Assembly (NCBI RefSeq): GCF_029813785.1
Contig: NZ_JARVKY010000002.1
Coordinates: forward strand, 434,001-498,000
DNA: 64,000 bases
Reading direction: 5' to 3'
Source of the DNA: Streptomyces sp. DH41
GTDB taxonomy: Bacteria > Actinomycetota > Actinomycetes > Streptomycetales > Streptomycetaceae
This document shows positions 1 through 9,481 of this stretch, in pieces. The notes beneath the pieces are model-generated. The model was given only the letters and a program-made list of their open reading frames with translations, was not told the DNA's origin and searched no databases. Both the position numbers and the translations under genes were made by a program. Numbering within the stretch: position 1 is the first letter of the stretch; each line of letters begins with the position of its first letter.

Positions 1-386
1 CGCCCCCGGCGGCGCAGGGCGGCGACGCGCTGGTGGACGTACCCCGGGCGCCCGGCGGCCGGCCCCTCGGCCGTCTCGACCCAGGCGTCGGGCTCACCGC
101 CGCCCGCCCAGCGCTCGTGCAGGAACTCGGTGATCTCCGCGAACTGGTGCACCGGGTAGGACTCGTCCTCCGGGAACTCCTCCTCGCCCTCGGCCAGCCG
201 GCCGACGTTCACCAGGACCCTCAGCCGGCCCAGCTCACGCTCCCACACCGACAGCGCGGCGAAGCTGCCGCCCAGCGCCAGGCAGGCACCGGCGGCCGCC
301 GCCCGCCACGCCTCACGCGAGCTGTGCGCGGCGGCCATGCCCTGCGCCAGTGCCACCACGGCCGCGAGCCGCCTGTCGTCACCCAT
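1..386 (-). CDS. GAF-domain sensor protein, N-terminal part only (cut by window edge)
   Basis: An open frame runs from an ATG at 386 to the window edge, giving about 128 residues (MGDDRRLAAVVALAQGMAAA...). The start has a GGAG two bases upstream. The sequence, with a helical N-terminus followed by an alternating strand pattern (SFAALSVWERELGRLRVLVN), reads like the beginning of a GAF sensor domain. The output domain lies outside the window. By recollected synteny the S. coelicolor neighbour in this place is a GAF protein with a GGDEF domain, so a diguanylate cyclase is possible, but nothing here shows that. Coding on this strand is supported by the clean reading frame and codon usage. Confidence 0.6.
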   Translation of the reverse strand, partial: MGDDRRLAAVVALAQGMAAAHSSREAWRAAAAGACLALGGSFAALSVWERELGRLRVLVNVGRLAEGEEEFPEDESYPVHQFAEITEFLHERWAGGGEPDAWVETAEGPAAGRPGYVHQRVAALRRRG

Positions 387-495
387 CACTCCAGGCTAGG
401 GAGATTCACGGCGAAACGTGATTCAAGCAGGGCGAACGGGGGCGTCCCCGACCACACGGTCCGACGCCGGGCGCCCACCCCGCGCCGCACGGACG

Positions 496-607
496 CTCGC
501 CCGGGCACGGACTGCTCGCCCGGGCACGGATCGCTCACTCACACAGGGCCGGCTCGCTCACGCACAGGGTCGGCTCACTCACGCACGGGATCGGCTCACT
601 CGCCCGG
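496..607. repeat. Imperfect 19-21 bp tandem repeat, about six copies
   Basis: Units beginning CTCGCCCGGGCACGG or CTCACTCACGCACGGG start at 496, 515, 534, 553, 574 and 595. The period is 19 bp for the first copies and 21 bp for the last ones. The array fills the gap between the GAF gene and the 3' end of the enoyl-CoA hydratase gene and touches the latter's stop codon. It is not a CRISPR array because there are no unique spacers. Confidence 0.7.
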
Positions 608-1396
608 CCAGCGCGGCGCACGCTTCTCGTTGAACGCCGCCACCCCCTCCGCCCGGTCCCCCGAGAACGCCACCGACCGCCACGCCGCGTCCTCGACCTC
701 CAGGCCGGCCCGCAGGTCGAGACCGTGCCCGAGCCGCAGCGCCCGCTTGGCCGCCCGCAGCCCCACGGGCGAGTTCGCGGCCATCCGGGAGGCGAGGTCC
801 AGCGCCTCCTCCCGGTCCCGCCCCTCCTCCACGAGCTGGTCCACGAGTCCCAGCTCGCGCGCCTCCGCGGCCGCCACCCGCCGCGCCGTGAACACGAGCT
901 CGGCGGCGCGCGCCGCCCCGACCCGCCGCGGCAGCAGCTGCGTACCGCCGCCGCCCGGAATCACCCCGACGGACACCTCGGGCAGCCCCACCACCGCCGT
1001 GGGGTCGGCCACGATCACGTCGCACGACAGCGCCAGCTCGAACCCGCCGCCCAGCGCGAACCCGTGCACGGCCGCGACCGTCGGCACCGGCAGCTCCAGC
1101 ACCGCCGTGTACGCCGCCCGCGTCACGGGCCGCTGGCGCAGCAGGTCGGCGTCGGAGAAGGAGTTGCGCTCCTTCAGGTCGGCCCCGACACAGAACGCCC
1201 GCTCGTGGGTCGAGGTCAGCACCACCACCCGTACGCTCCGGTCCTCGCCCAGCGCCGCGCAGGCCGCGCCGACGGACCGGGCCATCGCGGTCGAGACGGC
1301 GTTCATGGCCTTCGGCCGGTCGAGCGCGAGCTCCGCGACATGCCCGTCCCCGTGCCGCCGCACCAGGACGAACTCTCCGAACCGCTCCTCGCTCAT
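596..1396 (-). CDS. Enoyl-CoA hydratase/isomerase family protein
   Basis: This 266-residue protein has the crotonase fold. The oxyanion-hole segments are visible as CVGADLKE (about residue 69) and HGFALGGGFELAL (about residue 110), followed by GLPEVSVGVIPGGGGTQLLPR, the region that carries the catalytic acid in hydratases. Length matches the family. It probably hydrates or isomerises an acyl-CoA in fatty-acid or branched-chain amino-acid breakdown; the exact substrate cannot be told. The ATG at 1396 is preceded by GGAGG at five bases, so this start is secure. The neighbouring acyl-CoA carboxylase genes fit a role in acyl-CoA metabolism. A palindromic GTTAAC pair lies just upstream and may regulate it. 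Confidence 0.9.
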   Translation of the reverse strand: MSEERFGEFVLVRRHGDGHVAELALDRPKAMNAVSTAMARSVGAACAALGEDRSVRVVVLTSTHERAFCVGADLKERNSFSDADLLRQRPVTRAAYTAVLELPVPTVAAVHGFALGGGFELALSCDVIVADPTAVVGLPEVSVGVIPGGGGTQLLPRRVGAARAAELVFTARRVAAAEARELGLVDQLVEEGRDREEALDLASRMAANSPVGLRAAKRALRLGHGLDLRAGLEVEDAAWRSVAFSGDRAEGVAAFNEKRAPRWPGE

Positions 1397-1407
1397 GGCA
1401 CCCTCCG

Positions 1408-1423
1408 GTTAACGCGTGTTAAC
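1408..1423. promoter_or_regulatory. Palindromic GTTAAC-N4-GTTAAC element
   Basis: GTTAAC is repeated with GCGT between the copies, giving a near-perfect dyad 12 bases upstream of the enoyl-CoA hydratase start and next to its ribosome binding site. AT-rich hexamers are rare in this genome. It is a plausible operator for a TetR- or GntR-type repressor. That is inference; no regulator gene is adjacent. Confidence 0.45.
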
Positions 1424-1578
1424 AAGCCGACGGCCCGATCATCGCAGGCGGGCCCGCGTGGGGAAAGACCTGACTCATACCGGGGCTCGTACGGTGCTCA
1501 TGCGCACCGGGGCCCGTGAGCCCGGGAAGGGGCGTGACGATGACGACGACCTGACGACGACCGGCTGACGGAGCGGTC

Positions 1579-2721
1579 CTAGGACTCCCCGCCGCCGCCC
1601 CGCCGCGTGAGCAGCCACGGTTCCACCACGCCGAGACCGCGCACCGGCCGCTGCCACATCGGCTGGAGCGCGAAGCGGTACGCCGGCGGCTGCTCGCCCT
1701 CCTTCTCCGCCGCGGCGGCCTCCTCCGCCGCCACCGCCTCCGAGGCCGGGGCATCCCGGGTACGGATCAGTTCCTCCGCGAAGGCGCTGTCGACGAGGAC
1801 GGCGTCCTTGGGCGCTATCGAGGTGAGCCGGGAGGCCAGGTTCACGGTCGTACCGAAGACATCGCCCATCCGGGTGGTCACCGTGCCGAAGGCGATGCCG
1901 ACGCGCAGTTCCGGCATGGTCTCGTCGTTCGCCATGGTCTCGATGAGGCGCAGCGCGATCTCGGCCGCGGTACCGGCGTCGTCGGCGGCGTAGAGCACCT
2001 CGTCGCCAAGGGTCTTGATCAGCCGTCCGCCGCGTGCGGCGACCAGGTCGGCGGCGGTGGTCTCGAAGGCCTCGACCAGCTCGCCGAGCTCCTCCTCCTC
2101 CATCCGGCGGGTCAGCCGGGTGAAGCCGACCAGGTCGGCGAAGCCGACGGCGAGCCGCCGGTCCACCATCTCCTCGTCGTCCCCGGCCTGGACGACCCGG
2201 CCGGCCGAGGCGGCGAGCTGGCGCCGCCAGACGTAGACGAGGAACTCCTGCAACTCGGGCAGGAGCAGTTCGACGATGGGATACGTCACCTCGGTGCGCG
2301 TCATCCCGGGCTCCGGAGGCTCGGTCAGGCCCTCCAGGAAGGAGTCGATCTGCCACTCGGCCAACCGGGCGGTGGTCTGCCCGGTGGACCGGGCCACCTG
2401 CACGGCCATGGCCTCGCTGAGCAGCCCCGCCTCCACCAGGCCGGCCAGCCGCCGCAGGGCGAGGACGTCCGCCTCGGTGAGCGCCTTGGCCTGGCCGATG
2501 TCGGCGAAGCCCATGGCCCGCCAGAAACGGGAGGCCAGCTCCATGGAGACGCCCGCGCTGCGGGCGGCCTGGAAGGGGGTGTAGCGGCGCTCGGCGCCCA
2601 GGATGAGCCCTTCGAGGCGCAGCGCGAGCGGGTCCTCGCCGGAATCGACGGACTCCGGGCCGGGCTCGGGGTCCACCCGGCCGTCCCCGTCCGCGCCGGA
2701 GCCCGTGTCGTCGACGGTCAC
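1579..2721 (-). CDS. cya: Class III adenylate cyclase
   Basis: This is a 380-residue protein with a GTG start at 2721. The C-terminal class III nucleotide cyclase catalytic domain runs from about residue 185 to 320. [14 protein letters not shown] holds the first metal-binding Asp, and [16 protein letters not shown] and [16 protein letters not shown] hold the second Asp and the transition-state-stabilising region. The N-terminal 170 residues contain a helical domain ([24 protein letters not shown]) typical of the soluble Streptomyces cyclase that makes cAMP for germination and development. No membrane segment is seen, so it is probably cytoplasmic. The last 60 residues hold a Glu/Ala-rich low-complexity linker. 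It corresponds by recollection to SCO4928. Confidence 0.9.
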   Translation of the reverse strand: MTVDDTGSGADGDGRVDPEPGPESVDSGEDPLALRLEGLILGAERRYTPFQAARSAGVSMELASRFWRAMGFADIGQAKALTEADVLALRRLAGLVEAGLLSEAMAVQVARSTGQTTARLAEWQIDSFLEGLTEPPEPGMTRTEVTYPIVELLLPELQEFLVYVWRRQLAASAGRVVQAGDDEEMVDRRLAVGFADLVGFTRLTRRMEEEELGELVEAFETTAADLVAARGGRLIKTLGDEVLYAADDAGTAAEIALRLIETMANDETMPELRVGIAFGTVTTRMGDVFGTTVNLASRLTSIAPKDAVLVDSAFAEELIRTRDAPASEAVAAEEAAAAEKEGEQPPAYRFALQPMWQRPVRGLGVVEPWLLTRRGGGGES

Positions 2722-2832
2722 GCCTGCTGCCCTTCCGATCTGCCGCGGTCAGGTTCGACCGGCCCCAACTTTACGTCAGGTGTGCCCCAGCTCACTCCCG
2801 ACGAGCCTCCAGCCGCAGCCCAGGGGGCAGCC

Positions 2833-3084
2833 GCGGCGGTCATGCGGCGGGGAGCCGCACGAGCGGACGCGGCGGTCATGCGGCAGGGGGCCGCACGAGC
2901 GATCGCGGCGGTCATACGGCAGAGAGCCGCACGAGCGGGCACGGCAGTCATACGGCGGGAGGCCGTACGAGCGGGCACGGCAGTCATACGGCAGAGAGCC
3001 GCACGAGCGGACGCGGCGGTCATACGGCAGAGAGCCGCACGAGCGGACGCGGCGGTCATGCGGCAGGGGGCCGCGCGGGCGGGC
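2833..3084. repeat. 36-bp tandem repeat, seven copies
   Basis: The marker GTCAT recurs at 2839, 2875, 2911, 2947, 2983, 3019 and 3055, an exact 36-bp period over 252 bp between cya and birA. Each unit carries a short dyad (CGGC, four to five purines, GCCG), so every copy could form a hairpin. Because 36 is a multiple of three, all six frames stay open, which creates spurious repetitive ORFs. The copies differ at a few positions (CAG/CGG, AGAG/GGGG). There are no spacers, so it is not CRISPR. Confidence 0.9.
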
Positions 3085-3088
3085 GCGC

Positions 3089-3955
3089 TCACGCCGGTCG
3101 CAGATGGACGATGTCCCCCGCCCCCACCGGCTCCTGCACTCCCGCCGCCGTGGCCAGCACCAGCCTGCCGTCCCCGTCCACGGCCACCGCCTCCCCCACG
3201 AGCGACCGGTCCCCCGGAAGCTCCGCCCGCACCACGCGTCCGAGCGTCGAGCAGCCCGCCGCGTACGTCTCCTGCAACCCGCTGGCCGCCGGGTCGCCCC
3301 CGGCCGCACGCCACCGCCCGTACCACTCCTCCAGCGACCGCAGCACCCCCCGCAGCAGCGGGTCGCGGTCGGTGCTCACGGCCCCGGCCAGCGCCAGCGA
3401 CCCGGCCCGCTCCACCGGGAGTTCGTCGGCCCGCAGGGTGACGTTGATGCCGACTCCGACGACGACCCCGTCGTCGCCGGCCCGCTCGGCGAGGATGCCG
3501 CCCGCCTTGCGTTCCTCGTCGCCGACCGTCACGAGCAGGTCGTTGGGCCACTTCAGGCCCGTATCGACACCCGCCGCCCGGGACAGTCCGGTCGCCACCG
3601 CGACGCCGGTGAGCAGCGGCAGCCAGCCCCAGCGGTGCACGGGCACCTCGGCGGGCCGCAGCAGTACGGAGAAGAAGAGGCCGGAGCGGGGCGGTGCCGT
3701 CCACTGCCGGTCCAGGCGGCCCCGCGCGGCGGTCTGCTCCTCGGCGACGAGGACGACCCCCTCCGCCTGCTTCCCCTCGGCGGCGCGGGCCACGAGGTCG
3801 GAGTTGGTGGAGCCGGTGCGCTGCACCACATCCACTTGCCGCCACAGTCCGCCCTCCCGCACCAGTCCCCGGCGCAGGGTCGTGACGTTGAGGGGCGGCC
3901 GGTCCAGGTCGGACCAGCGGCCGCGGGGGGAGTCAGAGGCATCTCGGGGCGTCAT
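3089..3955 (-). CDS. birA: Biotin--[acetyl-CoA-carboxylase] ligase
   Basis: This 288-residue protein catalyses ATP-dependent attachment of biotin to the carrier lysine of acyl-CoA carboxylase. Visible ligase motifs are RTGSTNSD, the biotinyl-AMP loop ARGRLDRQW (consensus GRGRxxRxW), LKWPNDLLV and GGILAE. A C-terminal SH3-like domain ends with [11 protein letters not shown]. There is no N-terminal DNA-binding helix-turn-helix, so it is the monofunctional type that does not act as a repressor. The ATG at 3955 is chosen because the protein then begins just ahead of conserved sequence. The gene is divergent from pccB, whose carboxylase complex is the expected client, and accA2, carrying the biotin-accepting lysine, lies 3.7 kb away. 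Confidence 0.93.
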   Translation of the reverse strand: MTPRDASDSPRGRWSDLDRPPLNVTTLRRGLVREGGLWRQVDVVQRTGSTNSDLVARAAEGKQAEGVVLVAEEQTAARGRLDRQWTAPPRSGLFFSVLLRPAEVPVHRWGWLPLLTGVAVATGLSRAAGVDTGLKWPNDLLVTVGDEERKAGGILAERAGDDGVVVGVGINVTLRADELPVERAGSLALAGAVSTDRDPLLRGVLRSLEEWYGRWRAAGGDPAASGLQETYAAGCSTLGRVVRAELPGDRSLVGEAVAVDGDGRLVLATAAGVQEPVGAGDIVHLRPA

Positions 3956-4067
3956 GCAACCCACAGTAGGTGTGGGAAACACCGCACTGCCGATCGGAAG
4001 GGCCCCTACTACTCTACGGATGAGTAACCGTCCCCACCCTTTTGAGCAGGCAGGGAGCCGCATCCCG

Positions 4068-5660
4068 ATGTCCGAGCCGGAAGAGCAGCAGCCCGACATC
4101 CACACGACCGCGGGCAAGCTCGCGGATCTCAGGCGCCGTATCGAGGAAGCGACGCACGCCGGTTCGGAACGGGCCGTCGAGAAGCAGCACGCCAAGGGCA
4201 AGCTGACGGCCCGTGAGCGCATCGGTCTCCTCCTCGACGAGGACTCCTTCGTCGAACTGGACGAGTTCGCCCGGCACCGCTCCACCAACTTCGGCCTCGA
4301 CGCCAACCGCCCCTACGGCGACGGCGTCGTCACCGGCTACGGCACCGTCGACGGCCGCCCCGTCGCCGTCTTCTCGCAGGACTTCACCGTCTTCGGCGGC
4401 GCCCTGGGCGAGGTCTACGGCCAGAAGATCGTCAAGGTCATGGACTTCGCGCTGAAGACCGGCTGCCCGGTCATCGGCATCAACGACTCCGGCGGCGCCC
4501 GCATCCAGGAGGGCGTGGCCTCACTCGGCGCGTACGGCGAGATCTTCCGCCGCAACACCCACGCCTCCGGCGTCATCCCCCAGATCAGCCTGGTCGTCGG
4601 CCCGTGCGCGGGCGGCGCGGTGTACTCCCCCGCGATCACCGACTTCACGGTGATGGTCGACCAGACCAGCCACATGTTCATCACCGGCCCCGACGTCATC
4701 AAGACGGTCACCGGCGAGGACGTCGGCTTCGAGGAGCTGGGCGGCGCGCGCACCCACAACTCCACCTCCGGCGTGGCCCACCACATGGCCGGCGACGAGA
4801 AGGACGCCGTCGAGTACGTCAAGCAGCTGCTGTCGTACCTGCCGTCCAACAACCTCTCCGACCCGCCCGCCTTCCCGGAGGAGGCGGACCTCGCCGTCAC
4901 CGACGAGGACGCCGAGCTGGACACGATCGTCCCGGACTCGGCGAACCAGCCCTACGACATGCACACGGTCATCGAGCACGTCCTGGACGACGCCGAGTTC
5001 TTCGAGACGCAGCCGCTGTTCGCGCCGAACATCCTCACCGGCTTCGGCCGCGTCGAGGGCCGCCCGGTCGGCATCGTGGCCAACCAGCCGATGCAGTTCG
5101 CCGGCTGTCTGGACATCACCGCCTCCGAGAAGGCGGCGCGCTTCGTGCGCACCTGCGACGCCTTCAACGTGCCCGTCCTGACCTTCGTGGACGTCCCCGG
5201 CTTCCTGCCCGGCGTCGACCAGGAGCACGACGGCATCATCCGCCGCGGCGCCAAGCTGATCTTCGCCTACGCCGAGGCCACCGTCCCGCTGATCACGGTC
5301 ATCACCCGCAAGGCCTTCGGCGGCGCCTACGACGTCATGGGCTCCAAGCACCTGGGCGCCGATCTCAACCTGGCCTGGCCCACCGCCCAGATCGCCGTCA
5401 TGGGCGCCCAGGGCGCGGTCAACATCCTGCACCGCCGCACCATCACCGAGGCCGGTGACGACGCCGAGGCCACCCGCGCCCGCCTGATCCAGGAGTACGA
5501 GGACGCCCTCCTCAACCCCTACACGGCCGCCGAACGCGGCTACGTCGACGCGGTGATCATGCCGTCCGACACCCGCCGCCACATCGTCCGCGGCCTGCGC
5601 CAGCTGCGTACGAAGCGGGAATCCCTCCCTCCGAAGAAGCACGGCAACATCCCCCTCTAA
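4068..5660 (+). CDS. pccB: Propionyl-CoA carboxylase beta subunit (carboxyltransferase)
   Basis: The 530-residue carboxyltransferase moves CO2 from carboxybiotin to propionyl-CoA, giving methylmalonyl-CoA. Both crotonase-like halves are present. The first has [13 protein letters not shown] and [13 protein letters not shown]; the second has [20 protein letters not shown] and [16 protein letters not shown], which form the oxyanion holes for the biotin and acyl-CoA sites. The ATG at 4068 is preferred because it gives the 530-residue length of S. coelicolor PccB and follows GGGAG; an in-frame ATG at 4020 would add 16 residues without a ribosome binding site. pccE follows after nine bases, and the biotin-carrying AccA2 is encoded downstream. 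Confidence 0.95.
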   Translation: MSEPEEQQPDIHTTAGKLADLRRRIEEATHAGSERAVEKQHAKGKLTARERIGLLLDEDSFVELDEFARHRSTNFGLDANRPYGDGVVTGYGTVDGRPVAVFSQDFTVFGGALGEVYGQKIVKVMDFALKTGCPVIGINDSGGARIQEGVASLGAYGEIFRRNTHASGVIPQISLVVGPCAGGAVYSPAITDFTVMVDQTSHMFITGPDVIKTVTGEDVGFEELGGARTHNSTSGVAHHMAGDEKDAVEYVKQLLSYLPSNNLSDPPAFPEEADLAVTDEDAELDTIVPDSANQPYDMHTVIEHVLDDAEFFETQPLFAPNILTGFGRVEGRPVGIVANQPMQFAGCLDITASEKAARFVRTCDAFNVPVLTFVDVPGFLPGVDQEHDGIIRRGAKLIFAYAEATVPLITVITRKAFGGAYDVMGSKHLGADLNLAWPTAQIAVMGAQGAVNILHRRTITEAGDDAEATRARLIQEYEDALLNPYTAAERGYVDAVIMPSDTRRHIVRGLRQLRTKRESLPPKKHGNIPL

Positions 5661-5669
5661 GGAGCCGCT

Positions 5670-5879
5670 GTGACGATCAAGGTCGTACGGGGCAACCCGA
5701 CCCCCGAGGAGCTGGCCGCCGCCCTGGCGGTGGTCCGCGCCCGCGCCGTGGCGGCACAGGCCGAGCCGTCCGGCGCGCCGAGCACCAGGGACGCGTGGTC
5801 CGACCCGTCCCGCGTCGCGGCCGCCCACCTGCCCCACCCGGGCCCGGCGTCCTGGGGCCGCACGTACTGGCCAGGCTGA
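5670..5879 (+). CDS. pccE: Acyl-CoA carboxylase epsilon subunit
   Basis: This is a 69-residue protein with a GTG start preceded by AAGGAG. It is the small actinobacterial subunit that bridges and activates the carboxylase core. The pattern IKVVRGNPTPEELAAALAVV near the N-terminus, a variable middle and the aromatic C-terminal WGRTYWPG are typical of AccE/PccE. It lies nine bases behind pccB and is probably co-transcribed and translationally linked to it. A hairpin follows at 5896. Confidence 0.9.
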   Translation: MTIKVVRGNPTPEELAAALAVVRARAVAAQAEPSGAPSTRDAWSDPSRVAAAHLPHPGPASWGRTYWPG

Positions 5880-5895
5880 GCAGGCCCCCTTACAG

Positions 5896-5915
5896 GGGCG
5901 CGGGGAACCGCGCCC
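5896..5915 (+). terminator. Hairpin behind pccE
   Basis: GGGCGCGG, loop GGAA, CCGCGCCC forms a perfect 8-bp stem 16 bases after the pccE stop. It has the GGGGCGCGGGGAAC core often seen behind Streptomyces genes. There is no T-run, which is common for terminators in this genus. Confidence 0.6.
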
Positions 5916-5990
5916 GGTGGGACAACGGGGGCGCCGATTTGAGTACCGCTACTCAGGCGCCCCGCACCGCTGAAGCCGCACGCTGGTGGC

Positions 5991-6119
5991 ATGCTGTGGT
6001 CCGACCCCGAGAACGAGCCGCCCAAGGAACTGCGCGAGACGCAGGACATGCTGCGGCGGCTGAGCGTTTTCCTGGCGCTGGCCATGGTCCTCGCGATGAT
6101 CGTGATCGGCACGGGGTGA
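5991..6119 (+). CDS. Small single-pass membrane protein (42 residues)
   Basis: A short frame, ATG at 5991 to TGA at 6117, encodes MLWSDPENEPPKELRETQDM and then a hydrophobic stretch LSVFLALAMVLAMIVIG at the end. This is a charged amphipathic head with one C-terminal membrane helix. GGTGG lies directly upstream as a possible ribosome binding site. It sits between pccE and maf on the same strand; similar small membrane genes are, from memory, conserved at this place in Streptomyces. Function is unknown. It is easily missed by length cut-offs. Confidence 0.65.
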   Translation: MLWSDPENEPPKELRETQDMLRRLSVFLALAMVLAMIVIGTG

Positions 6120-6166
6120 GGCGCCGGCGTCCCTGACGCCGCCGGTGGCGCCGATACCCTGATCGC

Positions 6167-6790
6167 ATGACAGACCAGCAGCCGCGTCGCCGACTCGTCC
6201 TCGCCTCCCAGTCCCCGGCCCGGCTGGGCCTGCTGCGCCAGGCCGGGCTCGCGCCCGAAGTGCTCGTGAGCGGCGTCGACGAGGAGGCCGTCACCGCGCC
6301 CACCCCCGCCGAGCTGGCCCTCGCCCTCGCCGAGGCCAAGGCCTCCGTCGTGGCCGCCAAGCCCGAGGTGCACGGGGCGCTGGTGATCGGCTGCGACTCG
6401 GTGCTCGACCTGGACGGCCAGGCGCTCGGCAAGCCGGCGGACGCCGAGGAGGCCACCGCCCGCTGGAAGGCGATGCGCGGCCGGGCGGGCACGCTCCAGA
6501 CCGGCCACTGCGTCTGGGACACCGCCTCGGGCCGCCATGTCTCGGCCACCGCCTCCACCGTCGTCCGCTTCGGCGAGCCGACCGACGAGGAGATCGCGGC
6601 CTACGTGGCCTCCGGCGAGCCGCTGTACGTCGCCGGCGCGTTCACGCTGGACGGCCGCTCGGCCCCGTTCATCGACGGCATCGAGGGCGACCACGGGAAC
6701 GTGATCGGCATCAGCCTGCCCCTCGTACGCCGGCTGCTCGGCGAACTCGGCGTGGGCATCACGGAGTTGTGGGCGCCGGCGGCGGGCTGA
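6167..6790 (+). CDS. maf: Maf family nucleoside triphosphate pyrophosphatase
   Basis: This 207-residue protein hydrolyses non-canonical or modified NTPs to monophosphates (housecleaning; formerly called septum formation inhibitor). The N-terminal phosphate-binding motif [19 protein letters not shown] matches the Maf consensus SxSPRRxx[18 protein letters not shown] contains the catalytic acidic residue, and [21 protein letters not shown] is the conserved later segment. Length is typical. The gene is convergent with the downstream membrane-protein gene and overlaps its 3' end by 32 bases. It lies between the carboxylase genes as in other streptomycetes. Confidence 0.92.
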   Translation: MTDQQPRRRLVLASQSPARLGLLRQAGLAPEVLVSGVDEEAVTAPTPAELALALAEAKASVVAAKPEVHGALVIGCDSVLDLDGQALGKPADAEEATARWKAMRGRAGTLQTGHCVWDTASGRHVSATASTVVRFGEPTDEEIAAYVASGEPLYVAGAFTLDGRSAPFIDGIEGDHGNVIGISLPLVRRLLGELGVGITELWAPAAG

Positions 6791-7238
6791 CCGGGGAGCC
6801 GTCGTCGCCCTTGCCGCCCTCGGGGCGCCCGGCCGCGGGCTCCTCGCGGGCGTCGTAGGTCATCAGCAGCAGGACGATGAGGGCGAGGACGAGGACCATG
6901 AACAGGAAGGCGTGCCAGCCGACCAGCCCCCAGGTGAAGGCGCCGAGCAGCGCGTGCACCACGGCGGCGCTGATCAGCAGGACCCGCCCGAGGCCGGCCG
7001 GCGGGCGGCCGCGCACGGCCACGAGCAGGGCGACCAGGCCGCACAGCGCGAAGTAGAGCCCGAAGACGACACCGCCGATCTTCGAGGACACGGACATCAT
7101 GGCCGGGTCGAGACCGGCCAGGGACATGTCCTGCCGGTCGACGACGATCCCCAGGAACCAGTTCAGCGCCGCGACGCCGACCGCCTCCGCGAAGAGCACG
7201 ACCGCCACGACCCACGCCACCGGCCTGCGCACCGTCAC
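6759..7238 (-). CDS. Four-helix integral membrane protein, unknown function
   Basis: This 159-residue protein has about four hydrophobic helices: [61 protein letters not shown] and [17 protein letters not shown] Pro/Gly-rich cytoplasmic tail follows. No enzyme motif is seen. It is transcribed away from accA2 and overlaps the 3' end of maf tail to tail. A conserved hypothetical of this type is present, from memory, next to accA2 in S. coelicolor. I cannot assign a function. Confidence 0.8.
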   Translation of the reverse strand: MTVRRPVAWVVAVVLFAEAVGVAALNWFLGIVVDRQDMSLAGLDPAMMSVSSKIGGVVFGLYFALCGLVALLVAVRGRPPAGLGRVLLISAAVVHALLGAFTWGLVGWHAFLFMVLVLALIVLLLMTYDAREEPAAGRPEGGKGDDGSPVSPPPAPTTP

Positions 7239-7612
7239 CGGTCCCCACCCACTTTCGACCGCTGCCGCACAGGACAGCTGTTACCCCAAGTACGTTCGAG
7301 ACACGGGGAACGTTACTAACCGGTAAACCTCGCGACAAGGGGTCTGCGACGGGCAAAGAATCATTGGGCCATTCGTAGGGACTCCACAAAGAAACCGAGT
7401 GGCGCGCAGCACCCTCGCACAGAGACCTTGCCCACATCGGGAAGCTAGGGTTTCCCCGAGGAGTCTCGTGTATCGCGGCAGGACAAGGGCTTTCGCGGGT
7501 CGGGCGAGCCTCGAATCACACTCTGTGTGGGCAAGGTCACCATCGGGGACGGGTCGAAGTGCCGTGTCGGCAGTCCCTAAACTCGGCTTGTTTCAAGGAG
7601 GGAGCCTCAATC
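7239..7612. other. 374-bp divergent intergenic region upstream of accA2
   Basis: No convincing ORF is present. The region is less GC-rich than the genes and must carry promoters for the membrane-protein gene (minus) and accA2 (plus). AAGGAGGG at 7595-7602, eleven bases before the accA2 GTG, is a strong ribosome binding site. TAAACT near 7579 could be a -10 element, but I see no clear -35 partner. Confidence 0.5.
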
Positions 7613-9385
7613 GTGCGCAAGGTGCTCATCGCCAATCGTGGCGAAATCGCTGTCCGCGTGGCCCGGGCCTGCCGGGACGCCGGGATCGCGAGCGTGGCCG
7701 TCTACGCGGACCCTGACCGGGACGCTCTGCATGTCCGCGCCGCTGATGAGGCGTTCGCCCTGGGTGGTGACACCCCAGCCGCCAGCTACCTGGACATCGC
7801 CAAGGTCCTGAAGGCCGCGCGGGAGTCGGGCGCGGACGCCATCCATCCAGGCTACGGATTCCTCTCCGAGAACGCCGAGTTCGCGCAGGCGGTCCTGGAC
7901 GCGGATCTGATCTGGATCGGCCCGCCCCCGCAGGCCATCCGCGACCTGGGTGACAAGGTCGCGGCGAGGCACATCGCCCAGCGCGCAGGCGCTCCGCTGG
8001 TCGCGGGCACGCCGGACCCGGTCTCGGGTGCGGACGAGGTCGTGGCGTTCGCGAAGGAGCACGGCCTGCCCATCGCGATCAAGGCGGCCTTCGGCGGCGG
8101 CGGACGCGGCCTCAAGGTCGCCCGCACCCTCGAAGAGGTGCCCGAGCTGTACGACTCCGCCGTCCGTGAGGCGGTGGCCGCCTTCGGGCGCGGGGAGTGC
8201 TTCGTCGAGCGCTACCTCGACAAGCCCCGCCATGTGGAGACCCAGTGCCTGGCCGACCGGCACGGCAACGTGGTCGTCGTCTCCACCCGTGACTGCTCGC
8301 TCCAGCGCCGCCACCAGAAGCTGGTGGAGGAGGCTCCGGCCCCCTTCCTGTCCCAGGCTCAGGTCGACGAGCTGTACTCCGCCTCGAAGGCGATCCTGAA
8401 GGAGGCCGGCTACGTCGGCGCCGGCACCGTGGAGTTCCTCGTCGGCACGGACGGCACGATCTCCTTCCTGGAGGTCAACACCCGCCTCCAGGTCGAGCAC
8501 CCGGTCACCGAGGAGGTCGCCGGGATCGACCTGGTCCGCGAGATGTTCCGCATCGCCGACGGCGAGGAACTCGGCTACGGCGACCCCGTGCTGCGCGGCC
8601 ACTCCTTCGAGTTCCGCATCAACGGCGAGGACCCCGGCCGGGGCTTCCTTCCCGCGCCCGGCACCGTCACCACCTTCGCTCCCCCGACCGGCCCGGGTGT
8701 CCGCCTGGACGCGGGCGTGGAGTCCGGCAGCGTGATCGGCCCGGCGTGGGACTCGCTCCTGGCGAAGCTGATCGTGACCGGCCGCACCCGCGCCGAGGCC
8801 CTCCAGCGTGCCTCCCGCGCCCTGGAGGAGTTCCAGGTGGAGGGCATGGCCACGGCGATCCCGTTCCACCGCGCGGTGGTCCAGGACCCGGCGTTCGCCC
8901 CGGAGCTGACCGGCTCCGCCGACCCCTTCACGGTCCACACCCGCTGGATCGAGACGGAGTTCGTCAACGAGATCAAGCCCTTCACCGCGCCCGCCGACAC
9001 CGAGGCGGACGAGGAGTCCGGGCGGGAGACTGTCGTCGTCGAGGTCGGCGGCAAGCGCCTGGAGGTCTCCCTCCCCTCCTCGCTGGGCATGTCCCTGGCC
9101 CGCACCGGCCTGGCGGCCGGCGCCAAGACCAAGCGGCGCGCGGCGAAGAAGTCCGGCCCCGCGGCCTCCGGCGACACCCTCGCCTCCCCGATGCAGGGCA
9201 CCATCGTGAAGATCGCGGTGGAGGAGGGCCAGGAGGTCCAGGAGGGCGACCTGATCGTCGTCCTGGAGGCCATGAAGATGGAACAGCCCCTCAACGCCCA
9301 CAAGGCAGGCACCGTCAAGGGCCTGGGCGCCGAGGTCGGCGCGTCCGTCACGTCGGGTGCGGTGATCTGCGAGATCAAGGACTGA
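7613..9385 (+). CDS. accA2: Acetyl/propionyl-CoA carboxylase alpha subunit (biotin carboxylase plus BCCP)
   Basis: A 590-residue biotinylated subunit. Residues 1-450 are an ATP-grasp biotin carboxylase: [19 protein letters not shown] at the start, [14 protein letters not shown] as the glycine-rich ATP lid, [17 protein letters not shown] and FRINGEDP. Residues 520-590 are the carrier domain with EAMKMEQ, whose lysine is biotinylated. The GTG at 7613 follows AAGGAGGG and gives the 590 residues known for S. coelicolor AccA2; an upstream in-frame start adds 18 residues lacking family similarity. It supplies carboxybiotin to PccB and probably AccB. BirA, encoded upstream, should modify it. Confidence 0.95.
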   Translation: MRKVLIANRGEIAVRVARACRDAGIASVAVYADPDRDALHVRAADEAFALGGDTPAASYLDIAKVLKAARESGADAIHPGYGFLSENAEFAQAVLDADLIWIGPPPQAIRDLGDKVAARHIAQRAGAPLVAGTPDPVSGADEVVAFAKEHGLPIAIKAAFGGGGRGLKVARTLEEVPELYDSAVREAVAAFGRGECFVERYLDKPRHVETQCLADRHGNVVVVSTRDCSLQRRHQKLVEEAPAPFLSQAQVDELYSASKAILKEAGYVGAGTVEFLVGTDGTISFLEVNTRLQVEHPVTEEVAGIDLVREMFRIADGEELGYGDPVLRGHSFEFRINGEDPGRGFLPAPGTVTTFAPPTGPGVRLDAGVESGSVIGPAWDSLLAKLIVTGRTRAEALQRASRALEEFQVEGMATAIPFHRAVVQDPAFAPELTGSADPFTVHTRWIETEFVNEIKPFTAPADTEADEESGRETVVVEVGGKRLEVSLPSSLGMSLARTGLAAGAKTKRRAAKKSGPAASGDTLASPMQGTIVKIAVEEGQEVQEGDLIVVLEAMKMEQPLNAHKAGTVKGLGAEVGASVTSGAVICEIKD

Positions 9386-9403
9386 GCGACCGTACGCCAC
9401 GGC

Positions 9404-9444
9404 CGGGGCGCCCGGTGGACCACTGTGGTCCGCCGGGCGCCCCG
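9404..9444. terminator. Strong hairpin between convergent accA2 and deoR-type gene
   Basis: CGGGGCGCCCGG at 9404-9415 pairs perfectly with CCGGGCGCCCCG at 9433-9444, and an inner GGACCAC/GTGGTCC pair extends it. It lies 19 bases behind the accA2 stop and 38 bases behind the stop of the facing regulator gene, so it can serve both. Confidence 0.8.
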
Positions 9445-9481
9445 CTGTTGGTGCCGGGGGCGCGACGGACCGTGTGGCGGC

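Noticed and set aside
33..1412. A 459-codon plus-strand frame at the window start
   Set aside because: It runs antisense to the enoyl-CoA hydratase and GAF genes and crosses a tandem repeat; Ser/Arg/Thr-rich shadow composition.
2833..3084. CRISPR array
   Set aside because: The 36-bp units are directly contiguous with no unique spacers, and no cas gene is in the window.
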